From assembly GCA_016280345.1 (NCBI GenBank), contig JAEEGN010000001.1:1-12025 (forward strand): DNA of 12,025 bases, read 5' to 3'. The notes under the pieces were generated by a model that was given only the letters and a program-made list of their open reading frames with translations, was not told the origin of the DNA and made no database searches. Positions 7,134 to 12,025 of this stretch are shown piece by piece (the first letter of the stretch is position 1; every line of letters starts with the position of its first letter). The translations under genes were made by a program, and so were the position numbers. The stretch comes from Selenomonadaceae bacterium. GTDB taxonomy: Bacteria > Bacillota > Negativicutes > Selenomonadales > Selenomonadaceae.

Positions 7134-8492
7134 ATGGCGAGACTTTTTGGGACCGACGGCGTGCGCGGCGAGGCAAACCTTGACCTGAAGCCGGAGCTGG
7201 CGTTCCAGCTGGGGCGGGCCGCGACGCTTTATTTCTGCGAGGGGAACTTTGACGGCGAGCCGCCCTGCATCCTGATCGGGCGCGATTCCCGCCTGTCCGG
7301 TCCGATGTTTGAGGCGGCGCTGGCAGCGGGGATATGCTCCGCCGGCGGACAGGCCATCATCGCCGGCATCATTCCCACGCCGGGCGTCGCCTACCTCACG
7401 AAGAAGATGGGCTTCCAGGCCGGCATCGTCGTCTCGGCTTCCCACAATCCTTTTTACGATAACGGCATCAAGTTCTTTGGCGGTGACGGCTACAAGCTGC
7501 CGGACGAGGTGGAGGACGAAATTGAGGTGCTGACGCAGGGCAGCGGCCCGGGCGATGATTTCTACCGGCCCCTCCAGACGCGGATCGGCGGCGTATTCTA
7601 CCGGCCGGAACTGCTGGACGATTACGTGGAGTTTGTCCTTTCCACCGCCGATTACCGTCTGGACGGCCTGAAGATTGTCCTCGACTGCGCCAACGGCGCC
7701 GCCTACCAGGCGATGCCGAAGATCCTTTCGCGGCTCGGCGCCAATCTCACGGTGCTGAACGCCCATCCCAGCGGCATCAATATCAACGATAACTGCGGCT
7801 CGACGCATCTGGCGGCGTTGCAGAAAGCGGTGGTGACCCAGGGAGCGGATCTCGGCATCGCCCATGACGGCGACGCCGACCGTTGCCTCTGCGTCGATGA
7901 AACGGGAAAGGTCATGGACGGCGACCATCTGCTGATGATCTGCGGCCGGGCGCTGATGGCGGAAGGCCGGCTCGCCCGGAATACCATCGTCACGACGGTT
8001 ATGGCGAACATTGGCTTCCATCAGGCGCTGAAGAAGGCCGGTGCCCGGGTCGAGGTCACTGGCGTCGGCGACCGCTACGTGCTGGAGAATATGCGGGAGA
8101 ACAACTATTCGCTGGGCGGCGAGCAGTCGGGACACATCATCTTCGGCGACATCTCCACCACCGGCGACGGCCTTATCACGGCCCTGCAGGTACTCGGCGC
8201 GCTGAAGAAGAGCGGGAAGAAGGCCTCGGAGCTCAACGGGCTGATGGTGAGCTATCCGCAGCTTCTCGTCAACGTGAACGTGGGCTCCAAAGAAGGCTGG
8301 GAGGAAAAGGAGGCCATCCGGGCTGCGATCCGCGAAGCGGAGCGGGAACTGGGGGAGAACGGCCGCGTTCTGGTGCGTCCCTCGGGTACCGAGCCCTTGA
8401 TCCGCGTCATGGCGGAGGGCCCCGACCAGGCGCAACTCGACCGCCTCTGCCACGCCATCGCCGACGTGGTGAAAGAGGCCTGTCCCCTGTAA
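7134..8492 (+). CDS. glmM: Phosphoglucosamine mutase GlmM
   Basis: Converts glucosamine-6-phosphate to glucosamine-1-phosphate for UDP-GlcNAc and peptidoglycan synthesis; cytoplasmic. The 452-residue product shows FGTDGVRG (5-12), the active phosphoserine loop GIVVSASHNPFYDNGIKFF (97-115, Ser103 the likely phosphoserine), the Mg-binding DGDADR (245-250), the sugar-binding GGEQSG (328-333) and the phosphate-binding RPSGTEPLIRVM (415-426). All four functional loops of the alpha-D-phosphohexomutase family are intact. The ATG at 7134 is preferred to an ATG at 7116 because GGGAGGG lies 7 nt before it and the family N-terminus is 'ARLFGTDG'. It is last in the cda operon. GlmM is known to bind and inhibit CdaA in other Firmicutes, which gives the operon its logic. 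A strong terminator follows. Confidence 0.97.
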   Translation: MARLFGTDGVRGEANLDLKPELAFQLGRAATLYFCEGNFDGEPPCILIGRDSRLSGPMFEAALAAGICSAGGQAIIAGIIPTPGVAYLTKKMGFQAGIVVSASHNPFYDNGIKFFGGDGYKLPDEVEDEIEVLTQGSGPGDDFYRPLQTRIGGVFYRPELLDDYVEFVLSTADYRLDGLKIVLDCANGAAYQAMPKILSRLGANLTVLNAHPSGININDNCGSTHLAALQKAVVTQGADLGIAHDGDADRCLCVDETGKVMDGDHLLMICGRALMAEGRLARNTIVTTVMANIGFHQALKKAGARVEVTGVGDRYVLENMRENNYSLGGEQSGHIIFGDISTTGDGLITALQVLGALKKSGKKASELNGLMVSYPQLLVNVNVGSKEGWEEKEAIRAAIREAERELGENGRVLVRPSGTEPLIRVMAEGPDQAQLDRLCHAIADVVKEACPL

Positions 8493-8511
8493 AAGGAAAG
8501 AACGCAAAGAA

Positions 8512-8541
8512 ACGGCCCGCCGGGATGACGGGCCGTTTTTT
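8512..8541 (+). terminator. Intrinsic terminator of the cda-glmM operon
   Basis: An 8-bp GC-rich stem ACGGCCCG (8512-8519) / CGGGCCGT (8529-8536), 9-nt loop, running into six T (8536-8541). It lies 20 nt after the glmM stop. A group II intron begins within a few bases of the T-run. Confidence 0.9.
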
Positions 8542-8688
8542 CGTGTTGTTTGCCCGGCGCGCACGTTTTCTAACCGGTGAAAGTCCGGAGTCTGCCCTGG
8601 TAGTGGGCAAGGCATAGCCGAACACCAAGGGTGTCCATCGTGAGGTGGAATCTGAAGGAAGGTGCAGGCAAACCTCTGGCCTGACGAA

Positions 8689-8760
8689 CCCTAAAGGACT
8701 GGCTTCGCGTCGCCCTAAAGGACTAGCTTCGCGTCGCCCTAAAGGACTAGCTTCGCGTCG
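8689..8760 (+). repeat. Three tandem 24-nt repeats inside the intron
   Basis: Three head-to-tail units at 8689-8712, 8713-8736 and 8737-8760. Each begins CCCTAAAGGACT and ends TTCGCGTCG; units 2 and 3 are identical and unit 1 differs by one base (GG for AG at its 13th position). They follow the conserved CTGACGAAC of domain I, where related introns have a variable stem. The unit is a multiple of three, which is why a false open frame with repeated PKGLASRR runs through it. No spacers are present, so it is not a CRISPR array. Confidence 0.95.
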
Positions 8761-9069
8761 CGGCAGGCAGATGGAGGGAAAGAAACGTGTGGTACCCGGG
8801 GAGGTCTGCGCGGAACGCTTCGGGAGAGGCAAACGTGGTCGTGAGGCTGCGCGGAACGCGCAGAAGTCAGCAGAGGCCATAGCAGCCGAGAGGTGAAGTG
8901 CCGAATCAGCAGGAGTTCCAGGTACGACCGGGAAAAGGAAAACGACCGCAATGGCGGAAAATCTTGAGAACAAGAGATGCCTGCAAAAGGATAATGCGGA
9001 ATACGAAAGATATGCAGGAGTGCCGAGGCCAATTTCGTTGAAAATATGGAAGGAACGGTGCACAAAGAA

Positions 9070-9116
9070 AGACTGATACACCTTGTTCCCGTGACAGGAA
9101 CAGGATGTATCAGTCT
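9070..9116 (+). other. Long hairpin in intron domain IV
   Basis: AGACTGATACA (9070-9080) pairs with TGTATCAGTCT (9106-9116), then CCT/GGA nearly pairs, then TGTTCC/GGAACA, leaving a 7-nt loop CGTGACA: about 19 of 20 positions pair. It lies just before domain V, where an intron protein gene would normally sit. It has no T-tract, so it is not an intrinsic terminator. Confidence 0.75.
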
Positions 9117-9207
9117 GTGTACGTCAACTGGTGATACCGCCGTGTACCGAACGGTACGCACGGTGGTGTGAGGGGACGGGGGTAACCACCCTCTCCTGCA
9201 TGATTCT

Positions 9208-9223
9208 CCCGGATTCCTCCGGG
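9208..9223. repeat. Small inverted repeat at the 3' edge of the intron
   Basis: CCCGGA, TTCC, TCCGGG, extendable by one T-A pair. It lies 3 nt after the inferred intron end and 58 nt after the MCP stop on the opposite strand. There is no T-run in either direction, so it is a poor terminator. Confidence 0.4.
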
Positions 9224-9281
9224 ACGGCTTGCTTTCCGTGGAAAGGCGTACCATGGGACGCTTTCCCAACATCGGCGGGGC

Positions 9282-11015
9282 TCACGCCTGCAACCGGAAC
9301 TGCTTGACGATCTGCTGCATTTCGGCGGAGAGCTTCGCCAGGGCGCGGCTTGCCGAAGCGATCTCGTCCATGCCCGCGGCCTGCTCCTCCGAGGCCGCCG
9401 AAACGCTTTGCGCGTCGTCTGCCATCGAGCGGGCCTGCTGCGAGACGTCTCCGGCATGGCTGGCGATTTCGGCCACCGGCGTCTGGAGGTCCTCAACGGT
9501 GCTGAGAATGGCCTGGGTGGATTCGCGGACGCCCTCGATCTGGGTGACGATGCGCTGGAAAAAGGCGCCGGTCTGGGTGACGTTTTCCTTGCCGGCCTCC
9601 ACCGTATCGCGCCCGCGCTCGATGGAGCTGACCGCCGCCTGCGTGGACTCCTGGATGGCGCGGATGCGCTCGCCGATCTTTTCCGCCGCCGTGCGGGATT
9701 CTTCGGCGAGCTTCCGCACCTCTTCGGCGACCACCGCGAAGCCGCGCCCGTGCTCTCCGGCCCGGGCGGCTTCAATGGCGGCGTTCAGCGCCAGGAGGTT
9801 TGTCTGCCCGGCAATGCCGGTGATGACCTCGACGATGGAACCGATTTCCTTCGAGCTCTCGCCGAGTTTGACAACCGTCTCCGCCGACTCAGCGACGGTA
9901 TCGGCGATGCGGTTCATCTGCTGCACCGTGGCAGCCGCCAGGGTATTGCCCTCGTTGGCGTGGGATACCGCGTCATTCACGCCTTCCATGCCGGAGCGCA
10001 CGACCTTGACCATGTCCGCCATGCCATCTTTCAGGCGTTCGATGCGCTCGCTCGTCTCCGCCAGCGCGTCCAGCTGCATCGCCGCGGATCCGGAGACGTT
10101 GGTGACGGACTCCGCTACGCTCTGCGTTGCCTCCGCCGACTGTTCCGCGTTTTCCGTCAGGCGCTCGGAGCTGGAGGCGACTTCTTCCGCCGTTCCCTGC
10201 ATTCGCAGCAGCACGCTGCGCGTGCCGTCGAGCATATCGTTGAAATATTTGGCGATCTCGCCGAACTCATCCGCTGTTTCAAGCTCGATGTTCCGCGACA
10301 GGTCGCCGTCCGACGCTTTCTTCGCGGTGGTGACGATGGTCTTGACGGAGTGCCGGATGCTCTTGGCCAGGGCCATGAGGACGACTACGGAGAGGAGCAG
10401 GGTGATGAGGCTGGCGGCAATCGCCATCCTGATGACGGATTGGTATGCCTCCTCGCCCGAATCCAGAGCCTCCGTCGTTCCCTTACGGCATTCCTCGGCG
10501 TCGGCTTCCATGGCGTCGATCAGCGCCGAGAACGCCCTGGCCGCCTCCTTTTCCAGGAGCGCCTGCGCCGCCGGCCGATTGCCGGCGGCAAGCTGCGCGT
10601 CCACCTTCTTCACCTCGGCAAGGTAAACCTGCCAGAGCTTTTTCTCCGCGTTCAGCGTCTGGAAGTCCTTTTCCTTTTCCTCCGCCGTTTCGTACTCCGT
10701 TTCGTTCAGCGTCTTCTCGTAGGCGTCGAAGGATTCGTTCACCGTGGCGGTGCGCTGCTTCACCGCGTCGGCCCACTCCTTTTGCGCTGCCGGATCGGTC
10801 AGAATGATGCGGTACATCAGCGCCCGATGCAGGCCCGCCGAGGTCTCGGAAATGACCGCCACGCGGTCGCGGGACTCCATCCAGTCGCTGATGTTCCTGA
10901 CTTCGGCACCGATATGCTGCGCCGACCGCACGGCGAAGACGCCGAAGGCCGCGAAGAGCAAGAGCAGGACGCCGAAGGCCAGCGTCAGCTTTTTCGTGAC
11001 GGAAAGATGGTTCAT
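9282..11015 (-). CDS. Methyl-accepting chemotaxis protein with 4-helix-bundle sensor
   Basis: Transmembrane receptor that signals through CheW/CheA. The 577-residue product has a first helix at about 10-29, an extracytoplasmic alpha-helical sensor of about 165 residues rich in Glu/Lys/Ala (4HB_MCP-like), a second helix at about 197-217, a HAMP linker (about 218-270) and a long coiled-coil signalling domain. The highly conserved hairpin tip, TNLLALNAAIEAARAGEHGR (405-424) followed by GFAVVAEEVRKLAEES, is intact. The end shows 'ASEEQAAGMDEIASA', a typical MCP C-terminal helix. The ATG at 11015 has AAAGGAG 9 nt upstream. No CheB/CheR pentapeptide tether is seen at the C-terminus (…QFRLQA). The gene stands alone and converges on the intron; no chemotaxis genes are adjacent. 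The ligand cannot be inferred. Confidence 0.95.
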   Translation of the reverse strand: MNHLSVTKKLTLAFGVLLLLFAAFGVFAVRSAQHIGAEVRNISDWMESRDRVAVISETSAGLHRALMYRIILTDPAAQKEWADAVKQRTATVNESFDAYEKTLNETEYETAEEKEKDFQTLNAEKKLWQVYLAEVKKVDAQLAAGNRPAAQALLEKEAARAFSALIDAMEADAEECRKGTTEALDSGEEAYQSVIRMAIAASLITLLLSVVVLMALAKSIRHSVKTIVTTAKKASDGDLSRNIELETADEFGEIAKYFNDMLDGTRSVLLRMQGTAEEVASSSERLTENAEQSAEATQSVAESVTNVSGSAAMQLDALAETSERIERLKDGMADMVKVVRSGMEGVNDAVSHANEGNTLAAATVQQMNRIADTVAESAETVVKLGESSKEIGSIVEVITGIAGQTNLLALNAAIEAARAGEHGRGFAVVAEEVRKLAEESRTAAEKIGERIRAIQESTQAAVSSIERGRDTVEAGKENVTQTGAFFQRIVTQIEGVRESTQAILSTVEDLQTPVAEIASHAGDVSQQARSMADDAQSVSAASEEQAAGMDEIASASRALAKLSAEMQQIVKQFRLQA

Positions 11016-11087
11016 GATGATCCGCTCCTTTCATGAATATATGAAGATAGTACGACGTAGAATCAGAAATTCCTTCTTTTTTTAGAA

Positions 11088-11108
11088 GCAAATGGGGAAA
11101 TCATTTGC
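11088..11108. repeat. 7-bp inverted repeat upstream of the MCP gene
   Basis: GCAAATG (11088-11094), 7-nt spacer, CATTTGC (11102-11108), a perfect dyad 73 nt upstream of the MCP ATG and next to a T7 tract (11077-11083). It could be an operator for the MCP gene. No regulator is suggested by the sequence. Confidence 0.4.
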
Positions 11109-11343
11109 TGTCGCCTTTATTACCGCGATGCGATCCCAGAAATGAAGCCGGGAGAAAACCGTCCGGAATCTCCGCGACCGCTCGCTCTCTCCTTCCCTCC
11201 CGCGCCGGATCATTTCACCGCTTCCTTCCGCGAATCCGCTGTACCGTGGATGAAATACGCCACGGGGTATATTTATTTAATTTTGGAATAATATATAGTT
11301 CCATTTTGGCATAATAAATGATACGATTATGACTTTGAAAATA
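11109..11343. other. Intergenic stretch without a gene; GC-rich then AT-rich
   Basis: No open frame here has a ribosome site or family resemblance. The part up to about 11265 is GC-rich and featureless by eye. From about 11265 it becomes strongly AT-rich and holds promoter-like sequence for the rightward transcript. Confidence 0.6.
11306..11333 (+). promoter_or_regulatory. Candidate upstream promoter toward mmdD-like gene
   Basis: TTGGCA (11306-11311), 16-nt spacer, TATGAC (11328-11333), in an AT-rich zone. Both hexamers match consensus at 4 of 6. It could drive a transcript that reads through the GC-rich leader. Confidence 0.3.
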
Positions 11344-11378
11344 AAGGGATTTATAAAAATTAGTTGAAAAAATCCCTT
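11344..11378. repeat. 9-bp inverted repeat overlapping the promoter region
   Basis: AAGGGATTT (11344-11352) and AAATCCCTT (11370-11378) are perfectly complementary, separated by 17 nt of A/T-rich DNA. The right arm ends 5 nt before a perfect TATAAT, so the dyad covers the -35 zone. An operator is more likely than a terminator, because no T-run follows. Confidence 0.5.
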
Positions 11379-11389
11379 ATCGGTATAAT
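11361..11389 (+). promoter_or_regulatory. Candidate promoter with perfect -10 box
   Basis: TATAAT at 11384-11389 is a perfect -10. The -35 is poor: TAGTTG at 17-nt spacing, or TTGAAA (11364-11369) at a short 14-nt spacing. Transcription would start near 11396 and give a leader of about 490 nt before the mmdD-like ATG. The overlapping inverted repeat suggests control by a DNA-binding protein. Confidence 0.5.
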
Positions 11390-11395
11390 CTGAAA

Positions 11396-11870
11396 AAAGA
11401 CTGAAACATCTGGCCTGAACGGGGCATCGGCCGATGGGCGGGAAACGGCCGCAGGGTTTGACAGGGGGCGCGCCGATGGAGTAAGCTAGTCTTCAAGTAC
11501 GGGAGGAGTATGCCCTGCGCTGTTCCGCCGTGCTTACTGGTACGATTGGCTGCCGGGCGGGCGCATCCGTGGACGGGGCGCTGGTGCGAGTCCAATTCCT
11601 TTTTTTGAGGAAGCGTTCTCCCCCCAAGAGCGTCCAGGCGGGCGGCCAGCCGGCGATCGGGGAAGGCGGCCTCCGGTGGAAAGGAGCGCCAATGCGAGCC
11701 AGACCCGGTGGACCCGCAAGGCTTTTCCAGAGAGGGAAGCGGCGGGTCGTGCCTCAATGCGGGGGAAAGAGAGGTGAATGATCGGGGCGTGTGGATGACG
11801 CTCCACGGAAAGTTCCGTTTTCGTTTTCACATTTGGCCGGTATCTGAGTCATGAACCGGCGAGAACTAAT
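11396..11870 (+). other. Long GC-rich, probably structured 5' leader or RNA of unknown class
   Basis: About 475 nt between a promoter and the mmdD-like gene with no convincing coding sequence. Complementary segments in order: AAGACT (11397-11402) with AGTCTT (11488-11493); CATCGGC (11425-11431) with GCCGATG (11472-11478); AGTAAGC (11480-11486) with GCTTACT (11532-11538); TTCCT with AGGAA around a T-loop (11596-11612); GGCG..CTCC with GGAG..CGCC (11665-11690); GACCCGC (11711-11717) with GCGGGTC (11742-11748) enclosing a second stem; GCCGGT (11836-11841) with ACCGGC (11855-11860) just before the ribosome site. A weak terminator-like ACGGA..TCCGT plus T-rich tract lies at 11805-11828. TTGACA at 11458 could be an internal -35. 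I recognise no known riboswitch, RNase P, tmRNA or 6S signature. Chance pairing in GC-rich DNA remains possible. Confidence 0.4.
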
Positions 11871-11885
11871 GAGGTGATTGAGAAC

Positions 11886-12025
11886 ATGTCGCATGGTCCG
11901 GTAACAACTAACCCGTTGATCATCATGTGCATCAACATGTCGATCGTCTTTGCGGTGCTGATCGGCCTCTCCATCCTGATTCGAATCATTCACATGATCG
12001 ATCCGACGAAGGCGAAGGAAGAGAA
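11886..12025 (+). CDS. mmdD: Methylmalonyl-CoA decarboxylase delta subunit-like (OadG family), 5' part
   Basis: Small membrane subunit of a sodium-pumping, biotin-dependent decarboxylase; the delta (OadG-type) subunit helps assemble the catalytic and membrane subunits. Only the first 46 codons are in the window: MSHGPVTTNPLIIMCINMSI, then one hydrophobic helix (about 11-33), then HMIDPTKAKEE, the start of a charged linker. The 'VTTNP...IMxINMxxVFAVL...IDPTK' pattern resembles the Veillonella delta subunit as I remember it; other OadG-family subunits share only the general layout. The ATG at 11886 has GAGGTGA 8 nt upstream. The gene follows a long GC-rich leader, and the rest of the operon (biotin carrier, beta subunit) would be expected beyond the window. 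No alpha subunit gene precedes it here. Confidence 0.8.
   Translation, partial: MSHGPVTTNPLIIMCINMSIVFAVLIGLSILIRIIHMIDPTKAKEE

Larger units (their letters stand above)
8543..9204 (+). mobile_element. Group II intron without an intron-encoded protein, probably degenerate
   Basis: The RNA core of a bacterial group II intron is recognisable. Conserved domain I sequence runs from TAACCGGTGAAAGTCCGG (8571-8588) through TAGTGGGCAAGGCATAGCCG and ACACCAAGGGTGTCCATCG to CTGACGAAC (about 8601-8689). AGAAGTCAGCAGAGGCCATAG (about 8862-8882) is the usual segment before domain IV. Domain V is a 34-nt hairpin at 9135-9168: stem TACCGCCGTG / CACGGTGGTG, a two-base bulge, tetraloop GAAC. Domain VI follows at 9169-9204 (GAGGGGACGGGGGTAACCACCCTCTCC). 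The 5' end is near 8543-8548 (GTGTTG or GTTTGCCC, neither a perfect GUGYG), and the 3' end near GAT at 9204. No reverse transcriptase/maturase is encoded; domain IV holds a long hairpin (9070-9116). The position where related introns carry the branch A appears as G (CTCCTGCATGAT), so self-splicing is doubtful. It sits directly after the glmM terminator, outside any gene. Boundaries are approximate. Confidence 0.87.

Noticed and set aside
8689..8760. CRISPR-like array
   Set aside because: The repeats are directly adjacent with no spacers, and no cas genes are visible.
8645..8896. Open frame with repeated PKGLASRR units
   Set aside because: It lies wholly inside conserved group II intron RNA; the frame stays open only because the 24-nt repeat is a multiple of three.
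9208..9223. Terminator for the MCP gene
   Set aside because: A good small hairpin but without a T-run on the minus strand.
9229..11036. Long plus-strand open frames across the MCP gene
   Set aside because: Antisense shadows of a clearly coding MCP in GC-rich DNA; they resemble no family and lack ribosome sites.
11510..11608. 32-codon ORF after GGGAGGAG in the mmd leader
   Set aside because: The ribosome site is only 3-4 nt from the ATG and the peptide (Cys/Trp/Pro-rich) looks random.
11575..11720. Cobalamin riboswitch in the mmd leader
   Set aside because: GGTGCGAGTCC and GCGCCAATG..GAGCCAGA recall cobalamin motifs, but the CCGCCACUGU core is missing and the spacing is wrong.
11377..11781. 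Open frames on both strands in the mmd leader
   Set aside because: No ribosome site, biased composition and no family resemblance; better explained as GC-rich non-coding DNA.
11396..11800. RNase P RNA, tmRNA or 6S RNA
   Set aside because: The universal RNase P GAGGAAAGUCC core and the tmRNA tRNA-like ends are not present; 6S architecture is not visible.

Overview
The window looks like chromosomal DNA from an anaerobic diderm Firmicute, most likely a GC-rich member of the Negativicutes (Selenomonas/Megasphaera/Veillonella relatives). Three things point there: a complete c-di-AMP synthesis operon (cdaA, cdaR, glmM) of Firmicutes type, a YolD-like protein typical of Firmicutes, and the start of a subunit resembling the delta subunit of Veillonella-type sodium-pumping methylmalonyl-CoA decarboxylase. 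The genus cannot be fixed from the sequence.

Layout. Positions 1-704 (minus strand) hold the 5' part of thiM (hydroxyethylthiazole kinase, cut by the window edge), preceded by a TPP riboswitch and an attenuator-like terminator. Positions 704-1939 (minus) hold cca, a CCA-adding tRNA nucleotidyltransferase with an HD domain. Positions about 1950-2815 form a clearly AT-rich island with an unrecognised four-helix membrane protein and a possible 17-codon ORF. Positions 2815-3354 (minus) hold an orphan YolD-like gene whose 5' end is AT-rich and may be frameshifted at an A7 tract. Positions 3560-8492 (plus) are the cdaA - cdaR - COG2509 flavoprotein - glmM operon, closed by an intrinsic terminator at 8512-8541. 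Positions about 8543-9204 are an ORF-less group II intron in the same orientation, carrying three perfect or near-perfect 24-nt tandem repeats. Positions 9282-11015 (minus) hold a methyl-accepting chemotaxis protein. Positions 11016-11885 have no convincing gene. They hold the MCP upstream region, an AT-rich promoter zone and a GC-rich leader of about 490 nt full of complementary segments. Position 11886 to the end (plus) is the 5' part of an mmdD-like gene.

How the genes work together. CdaA makes c-di-AMP at the membrane, CdaR is its membrane-anchored regulator, and GlmM makes glucosamine-1-phosphate for peptidoglycan and is known in other Firmicutes to bind and inhibit CdaA. The operon therefore couples wall precursor synthesis to c-di-AMP. 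The flavoprotein between cdaR and glmM has no assigned role. thiM is under thiamine control through its riboswitch. The mmdD-like gene suggests energy conservation by decarboxylation of methylmalonyl-CoA in propionate-forming metabolism. The MCP suggests a motile or chemosensory cell.

The least explained parts are the structured leader before the mmdD-like gene, the degenerate-looking repeat-bearing intron, and the AT-rich island with its orphan membrane protein. No clear new defence or mobile system was found.
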